Assembly: GCA_025210735.1 (NCBI GenBank)
Contig: JAOARD010000032.1
Span: 1-64,000 of the forward strand
DNA length: 64,000 bases
DNA from: Bacteroidales bacterium
Lineage (GTDB): Bacteria > Bacteroidota > Bacteroidia > Bacteroidales > UBA6680
Direction: 5' to 3'
Shown here one piece after another: positions 27,022-35,494 of the stretch. The notes beneath the pieces are model-generated. The model had not been told where the DNA came from. It searched no databases and worked only from the letters and a program-made list of their open reading frames with translations. The stretch's first letter is position 1. Every line of letters begins with the position of its first letter. The position numbers were made by a program, and so were the translations under genes.

Positions 27022-27895
27022 ATAATTCTAACTTAAGCATTTCTACTTTCTGTTTTTTTATAATTTCAATGACCTCAACTATTTCATGTGTTTGAGATAT
27101 CAAAGAGCCATGTTTATTATATTTGCAGCATATCTTGTCTTTGACCTTTAAAGAATCACCTGGTGTTACGATTTGAATACCTTGTTGAAAATCTTCCAGC
27201 CATTTTTTGTCAGTAATCTTTGCATTTATATTTCTAGTACCATGTTTAAAACTCCATTGTGTTTCTCCAAGAAAATCTGGTTTGTTTACTTTGTAGATAA
27301 CAACGCTTTCTGAACTCAAAGTTTCTTCTGTTACATGATCTTCTATTTCGGAAATGTCAATTAGTTCTGAATTATTATGTAAAACTATTTCTTCATTATT
27401 TGTTTTATAGTTTAAAGTTTCGTCTTTTTCAAGTTCTTTAGTTGAAGATGATATATTATTAATGCATTTGGATACCTCAACAATATCAGGTGAATTATAA
27501 TTAAGAGTCTCTTTCAAATTATGTTTGTCTGCAATTTTTTCTATATCTTCTTGTAGTTTCTTTACATCTGATAATTGATTCTTCCTATTTGAAATAAAAT
27601 CAAGAGTTTTCTCTCTTGATTCTGAGATGTATTTTTTTACATCTTCTTCTTCAGGGATGTTATTTCTTTCTTCTATTTGGAGAATACTATGTAATCTACT
27701 TATCAAAGACCCCTTATCTATTTCTTTTAAGGAAATTTTAACTATATAATTAGAACATATTGATTTAGCTAACAAACTATCATAGTTACCAACAGCATCA
27801 ATTACTTCTGCAAATGAACGGAATAATCTACTTGGGTTTTTGGTGTTTTCTCTGAAATTTAGTTTAATTTCTAAATCAGTATATATTTCTTTCAT
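27008..27895 (-). CDS. unrecognised cytosolic protein, partner of the membrane gene
   Basis: The 295-residue product has no signal peptide or membrane helix. The N-terminal ~70 residues look like a compact alpha/beta domain. A helical, coiled-coil-prone and acidic linker covers about 80-195. The C-terminal ~90 residues form a distinct domain with FLGETQWSFKHGTRNINAKI and a cysteine pair CC at about 262. I cannot assign a family. The architecture (globular head, helical linker, C-domain, coupled four-helix membrane protein) would fit a sensor-effector pair, possibly defence-related, but nothing in the sequence proves this. Confidence 0.6.
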   Translation of the reverse strand: MKEIYTDLEIKLNFRENTKNPSRLFRSFAEVIDAVGNYDSLLAKSICSNYIVKISLKEIDKGSLISRLHSILQIEERNNIPEEEDVKKYISESREKTLDFISNRKNQLSDVKKLQEDIEKIADKHNLKETLNYNSPDIVEVSKCINNISSSTKELEKDETLNYKTNNEEIVLHNNSELIDISEIEDHVTEETLSSESVVIYKVNKPDFLGETQWSFKHGTRNINAKITDKKWLEDFQQGIQIVTPGDSLKVKDKICCKYNKHGSLISQTHEIVEVIEIIKKQKVEMLKLELYENQ

Positions 27896-28203
27896 GATTT
27901 ATTAATAGGGTTTTACTTAAGTCTGTTTACAGAATCGGATTATAACACTTATCGCTTACATCTTTTGTTATTATATTAATTATTAAAGGCATTGTTGTTT
28001 AGTTAGAACGCAAATATATAAAAACGGTAGTATAATACATAATACTGTCTAGTCTTATTTGTTATTATGATTGTTCGACTTGTTAAACGAGTTGATTAGT
28101 AGGTGTTTATGGTAGTGATTTTGTGTATGATTAACGCTCTTTTTATTATGAAGGAAGATGGATGGAAATTCATTATAATTTAAAAAATTAGTTAGAGTAG
28201 CTT
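27896..28203. other. 308-bp gap upstream of the two-gene unit
   Basis: Very AT-rich. Apart from the -7 box at 28011 no ORF, repeat or terminator was recognised. The 539-bp tandem repeat starts at its right edge. Confidence 0.5.
28011..28018 (-). promoter_or_regulatory. -7 box for the two-gene unit
   Basis: The minus strand reads TATATTTG, matching TAnnTTTG, 115 bp upstream of the ATG. No -33 box is clear, and the long leader makes it tentative. Confidence 0.35.
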
Positions 28204-29462
28204 TTGTACCAATGGACTTTATTCATTGGTAATTATAGCCATCCCTTCAGGATTTTGGATAATTGACAATTAACTCGTTGGAACAAGTTCTTGAACTTGT
28301 TCAGAAAGATTGTATAACCATACCGCAGATTGATAGTACCGAAGGTACGTTAAATCAATATCGTTGAATGCAATTCATCGCTATTGTATATTAATAAAGT
28401 CTAACCCTGAAAGGGTTATGTGTTAAGCTGATGATTGTATTGTTATTTACATTAATTCATTATCCGGGTTTTTGAACGTCTTCATGCAATAAGCAAAGAA
28501 ACCACGGGCTGAAAGCCCAGATTATCATAACCCTATGCAACGCGTAGGGCAGTTTGATGTAACGAAAATCGTGCTGAAAGTACAGTTTAAAATTACCAGC
28601 TTTGTATACGAGTCTGGGCGTTTCGGTACCTCTATATCACCACGAAAGAAATTTTATAATGAAGAGAGAAAATGTGGTTATATATAGTTATTGTGTATCA
28701 AATCTAATCCCTCGTCCATTCAGGACTTCGTGGTAGTTGCTTCTTTACCGATGGGCTGCACCCATCGGTAATTATTAAATATCCTTCAGGATTTTGGATA
28801 ATTGACGATTAACTCGTTGGAACAAGTTCTTGAACTTGTTCAGAAAGATTGTATAACCATACCGCAGATTGATAGTACCGAAGGTACGTTATATCAATAT
28901 CGTTGAATACAATTCATCGCTATTGTATATTAATAAAGTCTAACCCAGAAAGGATTATGTGTTAAGCTGATGATTGAACTATTATTTGGATTAATTTGTT
29001 ATCCGGGTTTTTGAACGTTTTCAGGTAGTAAGCAAAGAAACCACGGGCTGAAAGTCCAGATTACCATATCCCTGTGCAACGCGCAGGGCAGTTTGATGTA
29101 ACGAAAATCGTGCTGAAAGTACAGTTTAAAATTACCAGCTTTGTATACGAGTCTGGGTGTTTCGGTATCTCTATATCATCACGAAAGGAATTTTATAATG
29201 AAGAGAGAAAATGTGGTTATATATAGTTATTGTATATCAAATCTAATCCATTGTCCATTCAGGACTTCGTGGTAGTCGCTTCTTTACCGATGGGTTGCAC
29301 CCATCGGTAATTATTAAATATCCTTCAGGATTTTGGATAATTGGCAATTAACTCGTTGGAACAAGTTCTAGAACTTGTTCCAACAGACTGTATAACCACA
29401 CCACAGATTAATAGTACCGAAGGTACGTTAAATCAATATCATTGAATACAATTCATTGCTAT
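28204..29462. repeat. 539-bp tandem repeat (2.3 copies) packed with hairpins
   Basis: Matching landmarks recur exactly 539 bp apart (the ATTTTGGAT word at 28252, 28791 and 29330). The third copy stops after about 180 bp. Each unit holds a series of short inverted repeats: ACCAATG/CATTGGT, GAACAAGTTC/GAACTTGTTC, TAACCC/GGGTTA, GGGCTGAAAGCCC and CCCTATGC/GCGTAGGG. Several have GAA, CTGAAAG or TTCAG loops. No ORF spans it. Between copies stems vary in a compensatory way: ACCAATG with CATTGGT in copy 1 becomes ACCGATG with CATCGGT in copies 2 and 3, and CCCTA/TAGGG becomes CCCTG/CAGGG. Confidence 0.9.
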
Positions 29463-29732
29463 TACTAAACAATAATCTTAATGTTACCGCTTATTCTGTA
29501 TTAGCAGCACTTCATGCAGAAATATGCGCTATCCACAAAAAGTAACAGTTGAAAAAGGATTTATTCATGATATTTAGCTAATCATAAATTGGCAGATAAT
29601 ATCTTAATTTAAGATAACAGAAAGCATATTATACAAATGTGTATGATATTAACTATACAAATGCCGAGGTAAGTTAGAATAATTGGGTGTGAGTCTGGTT
29701 TACAACAATTTAGTTAATGATAGAAGTTTAAA
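29463..29732. other. upstream region of the immunity gene cluster
   Basis: AT-rich, no ORF. It contains a perfect 17-bp palindrome (29600-29616) and two copies of TATACAAATG about 36 bp apart. No TAnnTTTG box was found near the first gene. Confidence 0.4.
29600..29616. promoter_or_regulatory. perfect 17-bp palindrome, operator candidate
   Basis: TATCTTAATTTAAGATA is a perfect dyad about 120 bp upstream of the SUKH gene. It may be an operator; its AT-richness makes chance occurrence possible. Confidence 0.3.
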
Positions 29733-31178
29733 ATGATAGATTTAAGAAAATTTGCTCGTGAAGCAAGGTCAAAAGTTAGAAGCCTGAGGAATATTGCTAT
29801 CTATGAATCGTATATTAATTGTGGTATAACAAGTACTGAGGAATTTATAGAGAAAAAGATTGAAGAGAGTAATATTAAGATTCCGGAAATTTTAAAAACA
29901 GTGTTTCTACAATATGGAAATCATAATTTTAAGTGGAAAGTTTTAGACGGGAAGAGGGTTAATAGGATTATTATAGCTTATAATAGTATATATTCAACAG
30001 AATATTTCAATTATGGCGGATTTCAGAATCGTAAATCAGTTAAGAACAATGATGACTATTTTCCTGTTTTTTATACTAATGCAGAAGGTGTAGAATTCTG
30101 GAAGCAGTTTTACATACTTGACGATCTCTATTTTGGGAAGCTAATTCTTATTAAACCGGATGAATATGGCGATGATCATGAATTATTTCTCTTTGATCAT
30201 CCAAATTCTATAAATAAACTAACAATTAACCTTGAGCAATATTTTGAATTATCAGCTAAAACTGCTGGTTTGTATTGTTGGCAGGAGTATGTAACAGAAG
30301 AATCGTATGAATTAAATGGTGAGATACCAGACAATTTTCATGATAATATGAACGTGCTGTTCCCTGATGAAGATCTGAGTATGTTCCGAGCTTCCCCCAA
30401 ATTAAAGGATAGTGTATATAACAGATATGTTGCCAGAGAAGATAAAACAGATTATCGCCGTTTGTTTATTAATAAAATTGAAGAGTTAAGGAGAAATCCG
30501 AATATTGAATTTATATTTTATGAAGATTCTATAGGGTTTAAAAGAGATAAAACACCATACACAGCCCATTATGGTGTATCAGAGGCTGTTCTTAGAAAGG
30601 TGAAATCAGATTATGGCAGAGAGATATCAGAACAGATGCTATCCTTCTATTATCAGATGAATGGTTGTCAGGTTTCATGGAGATATAATAGTTCAGGTGA
30701 GGAAGATTTTTTGCTTGAAGGTAGTATTAACCTGCTGGAGTTAGAAGAGGTTTTGGGAGGTAAATGGAAGGAGTCTTATCTGGAATGGAACTCACCTGAT
30801 CTGTTTAAAGATGAAGGTTCTGTCTACTATTTTACAGACGATGAAGCTCAGGAAAATGCAGAAATAGCTGAGTTGATGACTCATGCCAGAATCTTTGAAG
30901 AACAAGGTGATATGCAGGACTACTTTATTGACTTTGTTGCGGGTAAGGAAGAACCTGATATTTATAAAGTAAGCGGCACAAGTTATTATAAAATGAATAT
31001 TGATTTTATAACATTTATAGAATTACGCATAGAGTTTGCAGGAATAAAAGGATGGGAATATCATTTTATTAGTAATGAAGATTTTTCGGTAGACTTTATT
31101 AATAATTCAATAGCAGAGTTTAAAAAGAAAGTACTAAAAGTACTGCCAGATTCAAGTTTTGAAAAGTTTGGTTTATGA
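29733..31178 (+). CDS. SUKH (SMI1/KNR4)-like protein, probably immunity
   Basis: The 481-residue cytosolic protein appears to contain two SMI1/KNR4 (SUKH) folds. The first is around residues 35-170 (ILKTVFLQYGNHNFKWKV). The second is around 265-450 (MLSFYYQMNGCQVSWRY, then FLLEGSINLLELEEVLGGKW). The FYxxxNG-x(4)-W pattern followed by a strand and an LEEV helix is typical of SUKH. SUKH proteins neutralise polymorphic toxins delivered by contact-dependent or secretion systems. It starts a rightward run of five genes. No toxin gene is visible next to it. Confidence 0.72.
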   Translation: MIDLRKFAREARSKVRSLRNIAIYESYINCGITSTEEFIEKKIEESNIKIPEILKTVFLQYGNHNFKWKVLDGKRVNRIIIAYNSIYSTEYFNYGGFQNRKSVKNNDDYFPVFYTNAEGVEFWKQFYILDDLYFGKLILIKPDEYGDDHELFLFDHPNSINKLTINLEQYFELSAKTAGLYCWQEYVTEESYELNGEIPDNFHDNMNVLFPDEDLSMFRASPKLKDSVYNRYVAREDKTDYRRLFINKIEELRRNPNIEFIFYEDSIGFKRDKTPYTAHYGVSEAVLRKVKSDYGREISEQMLSFYYQMNGCQVSWRYNSSGEEDFLLEGSINLLELEEVLGGKWKESYLEWNSPDLFKDEGSVYYFTDDEAQENAEIAELMTHARIFEEQGDMQDYFIDFVAGKEEPDIYKVSGTSYYKMNIDFITFIELRIEFAGIKGWEYHFISNEDFSVDFINNSIAEFKKKVLKVLPDSSFEKFGL

Positions 31179-31204
31179 ATTTTAAAATGAGATAATAGAT
31201 ATTT

Positions 31205-31822
31205 ATGTTTTATAGTTTAGAGTTTGCTGATACAAAAATAACAGGTGTATATCCTCAGTTAGAGCTTAAGCCTGATGTATATATGAAAAATAATAATCCG
31301 GATTTTAAAAAACTGAATAGTAGCAAACTGGTTATTGATGATTTGAACTTGAATGATTTTGTTATTTCTGATAAGGCGAATAGTACAGATATACTAAGTT
31401 GTCAACTGCCTGATAGCTCTATTGGTCTGTTTATTAACAAGAATGCGTATGACGTATTTAAGACATATGTAAATAAACATATTAGTATAATTGAGTTGTT
31501 GATTAATGAGGAGAAGTATTTCTTTATGAATATAGTTGACTGTGTAGACTCTATTGATTTTTTGAACTCAAATTTTAGCGATATTCTAAACCCTGCATGT
31601 GGCAAATTTAAGGTAAAATCCTATACCGAATATCTGGAACATAATCGTTCACGAAAGATCTTTTTAGAACCTGATTCACTAAAGATAGAGGATAATCTTG
31701 AAATTATGCGATTGCCATTTGATACTAGTATTATTGTTTCTGAGAGAGTGAAAAATGAGATTGAAAAGAGTAAGATTACTGGCTTAGAAATTAATGGTTA
31801 TGATACTATTATACTTATATAA
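31205..31822 (+). CDS. Imm11/DUF1629-like immunity protein
   Basis: The 205-residue product fits the Imm11 (DUF1629) immunity family. It has an early DFVISD segment, a central LLINEEKYFFMNIVDCVDSID strand pair at about 98-118, and the closing pattern IFLEPDSL, MRLPFDTSIIVSERV, KITGLEI. The ending, where a residue set of the form R-P-x-(T/S)-x-I-x-V-S-E is followed by GLE, is the best diagnostic. It is the second gene of the cluster, 26 bp after the SUKH gene. The cognate toxin is unknown. Confidence 0.7.
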   Translation: MFYSLEFADTKITGVYPQLELKPDVYMKNNNPDFKKLNSSKLVIDDLNLNDFVISDKANSTDILSCQLPDSSIGLFINKNAYDVFKTYVNKHISIIELLINEEKYFFMNIVDCVDSIDFLNSNFSDILNPACGKFKVKSYTEYLEHNRSRKIFLEPDSLKIEDNLEIMRLPFDTSIIVSERVKNEIEKSKITGLEINGYDTIILI

Positions 31823-31825
31823 GCG

Positions 31826-31893
31826 GATGAAACGTCCATGATGATTAAATTTTAGATACATACGAGGGTGGTAATAATACGGAGTTACTTCTG
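31826..31893 (+). repeat. interspersed leader repeat, copy D
   Basis: Fills the spacer between the two Imm11-like genes. It starts GATGAAACGTCC and ends TTACTTCTGACAAAT, followed by AAAAAACAATTATAAACA before the next ATG. The middle matches copy C (ATTAAATTTTAGA). The internal frame stops after four codons. Confidence 0.75.
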
Positions 31894-31919
31894 ACAAATA
31901 AAAAAACAATTATAAACAT

Positions 31920-32468
31920 ATGAAGTTCTGGAAATTAGTTAAAACATCATTGAAAGGAGATGTTATCATAGAAAATTTTAAATGTACTAGCGAATGGGAG
32001 GAGAAGGAATTTTCTGGAGATAGCTTATTGAGTGCAGATTCTCCTATTATTCAGATAAGAAATAAGAGTGGTAAACTAAGAGATTTTTTAATAGGGGGAA
32101 CTTCTATTCCGGTTGTTTCACAGAAAGTTAAAGAGCTATTACAAAAACTAGATGATGTAAGTTATCTGGAATTCATACAATTAAAAACAGATGATATTAA
32201 CATTTCTGAACCTTATTGGGCTATCAATATTAAGTCTATAATTAAGTGTTTAGATTATGATAAATCTGAGTATACAGTTCACGAAAAGTCAGGTAAAATT
32301 CGGAGAATAGAAAAGATGGTACTAAGAGATGAGGTAATTGGAGATAGAAATATTTTCTATATAGAAGAGGACCCTGTTAATGTTTATATATCAGATAAAT
32401 TAAGGATAATTTTTGCCGAAAAAGAGATTACCGGATATTCCACAGAAGAACTATATGGTATAGTATGA
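31920..32468 (+). CDS. second Imm11/DUF1629-like immunity protein
   Basis: The 182-residue product shares the DUF1629 layout with its neighbour: DFLIGGTSIPVVSQKVKELL at about 55-74, a YLEFIQLKTDD strand, YWAINIKSIIKCLD at about 98-111, and a C-terminal IFYIEEDPVNVYISDKL and GYSTEE. Primary sequence identity to the first copy is low, so the two are old paralogs or recognise different toxins. Its stop codon overlaps the ATG of the small ORF in leader repeat copy E by 4 bp. Confidence 0.68.
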   Translation: MKFWKLVKTSLKGDVIIENFKCTSEWEEKEFSGDSLLSADSPIIQIRNKSGKLRDFLIGGTSIPVVSQKVKELLQKLDDVSYLEFIQLKTDDINISEPYWAINIKSIIKCLDYDKSEYTVHEKSGKIRRIEKMVLRDEVIGDRNIFYIEEDPVNVYISDKLRIIFAEKEITGYSTEELYGIV

Positions 32469-32530
32469 AACGAAGCATGAGAATAATCATTCACACACAC
32501 GAAGATGATTATAAATATGAGTTCCATATG
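32463..32530 (+). repeat. interspersed leader repeat, copy E (with 31-codon ORF)
   Basis: Fills the spacer between two cluster genes. An ORF from ATG 32465 to TGA 32558-32560 begins MKRSMRIIIHTHEDDYKYEF. Its ATG overlaps the previous stop as ATGA, and its TGA is 4 bp from the next ATG. Compared with copy B nearly all base differences change the amino acid, which argues against selection on the peptide. Confidence 0.8.
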
Positions 32531-32564
32531 ACAAATGAAAAAACAATTATAAACAGGTGAAACA

Positions 32565-33029
32565 ATGATAAAAGATGAAGATAACCAGGGTGTATTAGGT
32601 TTATTAACAGATATGTATAGTAATGATTATGCTGTTGATTTTATATTAAGTGAAAGAGTTAATGAGGATATAATATCATTTGAAGGCTTATCGGATACTG
32701 AAAGCAGATGTATTGTTGATTTCTTAGGCGAACTGGTTAAGACGTATTTAGATATGGATGCGTATATTGATACATCCTATAGCTTTACTGAAGAGTTTGA
32801 GTTAATTGATCATTTTAATGAGAGTAGTCAAAGGGTTAAAACTGGTTTGGAACAGGAGATATCAAATAATGATTCTGAACAATATATTAAGGCACTTACC
32901 AAACTAACCTCTATGTGCTTAAGTACAGTTGTTTTTAAAAACACAACTTTTAAGAGTGCAAATAAATCACCGGTTTTAAGAGAGTTCTTATTTTTCATAA
33001 ATATGTTTTCATCAGATTTTATGTTTTAA
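32565..33029 (+). CDS. hypothetical protein, possibly N-part of a longer gene
   Basis: The 154-residue product is acidic and helical with no signal peptide. I recognise no domain. Its TAA stop (33027-33029) is in the same frame as the following TPR ORF, and codons after the stop continue with plausible coding sequence (YEISDSDVPKFGEVFLLLRE). It may therefore be the first part of a single gene cut by a nonsense change, or an independent small immunity-type protein. Confidence 0.55.
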   Translation: MIKDEDNQGVLGLLTDMYSNDYAVDFILSERVNEDIISFEGLSDTESRCIVDFLGELVKTYLDMDAYIDTSYSFTEEFELIDHFNESSQRVKTGLEQEISNNDSEQYIKALTKLTSMCLSTVVFKNTTFKSANKSPVLREFLFFINMFSSDFMF

Positions 33030-33068
33030 TATGAGATATCTGATTCTGACGTACCAAAGTTTGGAGAG

Positions 33069-34280
33069 GTGTTTTTATTACTTCGCGAGATTCCTGATAC
33101 AACGTGGAGAGGAGTGAAACCATGTTTACCTGATAGTAAATTAAGTTTTTCTAGATCAGGTTTTTATACTGAAGAGGATGAATCATCAATAAGTATGTAT
33201 TACGAAGAGATGAAGTCATTTGAAGCTTCCAGATACTACCATAAAGGATTTGAACTCTTCTATAATAATGATTATGAAAAAGCTATACCGCTACTTAAGA
33301 TATCTATAGATATAGAAGAGTGCGTTAGATCTGTAAGAGATATTGCAGAATGTTACGCTAGATTAGCAGATGTGAAAAATGCAGAGTTTTACCTTGATAA
33401 ACTGAATAAATTGGGTGAAAGTACTGAGGATGGATACAGGATTTTAGGCAGAAAATTTTACGATAGAGGGGAGTATGAGAAGGCTATAACATTTTTTGAT
33501 AAGCAGTTAGGGTCTAAACCAACTGAGTGGAGTTATAATATTAGTGATGGACTTCATTTACGGGGAGTATGCAAGTATCATATGGGAGATAAAAGAGCGG
33601 CGCTTGAAGATTTAGAGCTTTTAACTTTACTAAGCGCATATGAAGATGAAGCACTAAGTACAAAAGCGGTTATACATCTGGAGTTAGGTGAACATGATAA
33701 AGCCATTGAGAATATGGTTAAATCAGTAGAGATAGATGTGAGTGCTGGCAAATATATTAAGCATGGTCACATTTATAGAGATATAGGAAAGTATGAGGAG
33801 GCTATTAGTAATTATGAAAAAGCCATAGAGTTAGAAGATGATGATTATAAAAAGTCTATGACTTATATTTCTATTGCCTCAGTTTATAAATTGATGAATG
33901 ATATAGATAAGGTTGCTTACAACTTGAATATGGCTTTAGAAGCAGAGCCAACTAATACATGTGTTTACCTGGATACACTTGAGTTATATATTACAGAAAA
34001 TAGAATAGAAGATGCCATTACATATATTCAGACTCACGAATCCTGTATTCTGGCAGAGGAAGATAACAGGTTACTGTATTTGTTTTTATATCTAAAGATA
34101 CTTGTGTATAGTGTGCTTGAAGAGAGTATAGATGCAATCATAGATAATATGAAAATACTATCAGAAAAAGATTTTGAACTGAAGTGGAATTATGGTCATA
34201 CAGATAGTTGGATTCAATCAACAAGTTTACCCGATAATCAAAAAGATATACTGATTAAATTAACAAGGTTGAAATCGTAG
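33069..34280 (+). CDS. TPR-repeat protein (start uncertain)
   Basis: The product contains about six tetratricopeptide repeats between residues 55 and 330. Clear units include FYNNDYEKAIPLLKISIDIE, GRKFYDRGEYEKAITFFDKQ, DKAIENMVKSVEID and YRDIGKYEEAISNYEKAIEL. TPRs mediate protein-protein contacts. The frame is open from the TAA of the previous gene (33029). The first start codon is GTG 33069, giving 403 residues, but the open sequence upstream of it looks coding. No Shine-Dalgarno helps to decide. It closes the immunity-like cluster. Confidence 0.7.
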   Translation: MFLLLREIPDTTWRGVKPCLPDSKLSFSRSGFYTEEDESSISMYYEEMKSFEASRYYHKGFELFYNNDYEKAIPLLKISIDIEECVRSVRDIAECYARLADVKNAEFYLDKLNKLGESTEDGYRILGRKFYDRGEYEKAITFFDKQLGSKPTEWSYNISDGLHLRGVCKYHMGDKRAALEDLELLTLLSAYEDEALSTKAVIHLELGEHDKAIENMVKSVEIDVSAGKYIKHGHIYRDIGKYEEAISNYEKAIELEDDDYKKSMTYISIASVYKLMNDIDKVAYNLNMALEAEPTNTCVYLDTLELYITENRIEDAITYIQTHESCILAEEDNRLLYLFLYLKILVYSVLEESIDAIIDNMKILSEKDFELKWNYGHTDSWIQSTSLPDNQKDILIKLTRLKS

Positions 34281-34394
34281 ATAAAAATATTGTAAAGAAT
34301 GTGATGTAGTATGAAGGCGATATGATTATTGTTTTCACTACTTCGGTCTATTTGTACCTTAATACTTACCAATAAGCTTTCTTTAAACAAGTTA

Positions 34395-34768
34395 AAGCAT
34401 GACACTCTTAAAGTTATGCCGGAGTATTTAAATATGGTACAGTGGTAGTTTTTATGGTGCTGGAGTGTTTCTATACGCGCTTGAGCTCAAAAAACTAACG
34501 CCAGAGTATTTTTTTGTTGTGCATGGAGTTATTTTTGCTGTGCAGGTACTGTTTTATGCCATGCATGAACTATAAAACTCTGTGCCGGAGCATTTTTTAT
34601 ACGTGCTGACGTACTTATTATATGTGCATGGCATACAAAACCCAATGCAGGAGCATCTAAAGATTATGCATGGTGTGTTTTTTGTTATGCCGGAGCTCAA
34701 AATCCGGTGCAGGAGTTTTTAAAACCCACGCTTGAGTAGTTTTCGCTGTGCCTGAGTCCTTTGTGTAT
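34395..34768. repeat. degenerate 21-bp tandem array, about 18 units
   Basis: From AAGCATGACA at 34395 to the unit at 34748-34768 the sequence splits into consecutive units of 21 bp (a few of 20). Each begins with RYGC, mostly followed by NNGRRY and then a T- or A-rich half. Examples of unit starts: ATGCCGGAGTATT, GTGCTGGAGTGTT, ACGCCAGAGTATT, GTGCATGGAGTTA, GTGCCGGAGCATT, ATGCAGGAGCATC and GTGCAGGAGTTTT. Units are far from identical, yet spacing is almost perfectly kept. No long ORF covers it, though frames stay open for tens of codons because 21 is a multiple of three. It occupies most of the 604-bp gap. Confidence 0.85.
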
Positions 34769-34884
34769 AAAATTATATCTGTAATAGTGTTAGCTGTTTA
34801 AATTATCATTAGATATTATTCCAGAGCCTTTTAAGCCATTAATAGTAATTTATGCTTCGTTTCATCTCAATATGCAGAGTACAA

Positions 34885-35292
34885 TTAATTTACATTCTGC
34901 CATCGTATAGGATTGTAATAGTATTGTATAGATTTTCTATCATTTACATGACTTTCCACCATCAATAGTTTGGATACAAGGTAGTATCTGGCAACAATAT
35001 TTTTTCCTTTTATCGTATATTTATTACCATTATTAAGTTCAACAACCAGACTCTCTCCATTTATAAGTTTTGTTTCGTAGTTGAATGTTACATCGTTGCT
35101 ATTGGTACTTATGTTTATTGGAATTGTCTTTTCAGGATAGTCTCCGGATAACCTGACAATTCTCTCCTTTGGAGAATATATAGGAGCGTTGTTTTCTGTT
35201 TTATTATCAGATAATACTGAAGATGCTATTATAATACTTACAGATAGTATAATGACTCCAATATTTGACTTGAGTTGATCTTTTAATGTCAT
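34885..35292 (-). CDS. membrane-anchored hypothetical protein
   Basis: The 135-residue protein has one N-terminal hydrophobic segment (about residues 11-29, VIILSVSIIIASSVL) that may be a signal anchor. A beta-rich domain follows with EKTIPINISTNSNDVTFNYE and YTIKGKNIVARYYLV. I recognise no family. It lies between the 21-bp array and an S9 peptidase gene, transcribed leftwards. Confidence 0.55.
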   Translation of the reverse strand: MTLKDQLKSNIGVIILSVSIIIASSVLSDNKTENNAPIYSPKERIVRLSGDYPEKTIPINISTNSNDVTFNYETKLINGESLVVELNNGNKYTIKGKNIVARYYLVSKLLMVESHVNDRKSIQYYYNPIRWQNVN

Positions 35293-35430
35293 ATGTTTAT
35301 ATTCCTAAAATTGTTTTTCGGTATATTCTTATGGATAAATGTATCAAATAAACATATATAATTATATAGCAATTTAGTGAGTGGTAGGCATATTGATATG
35401 AACGGCTGTATTGATTTTGTAGATGGTGTG

Positions 35431-35463
35431 AAACAAAAACAGGCCGAACATTTGCGTCCGACC
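35431..35463 (-). terminator. terminator of the S9 peptidase gene
   Basis: GGCCGAAC (35442-35449) pairs with GTCCGACC (35456-35463), two G-T pairs allowed. The leftward transcript continues TGTTTTTGTTT. It lies 32 bp past the stop. Confidence 0.75.
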
Positions 35464-35494
35464 CGTAACTGATAGCTTAATAGATTTATTTATT

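Noticed and set aside
28204..29462. CRISPR array
   Set aside because: The repeat unit is 539 bp with internal hairpins; there are no short direct repeats with regular unique spacers and no cas genes in the window.
34395..34768. CRISPR array
   Set aside because: Units are contiguous with no spacers and differ along their whole length; cas genes are absent.
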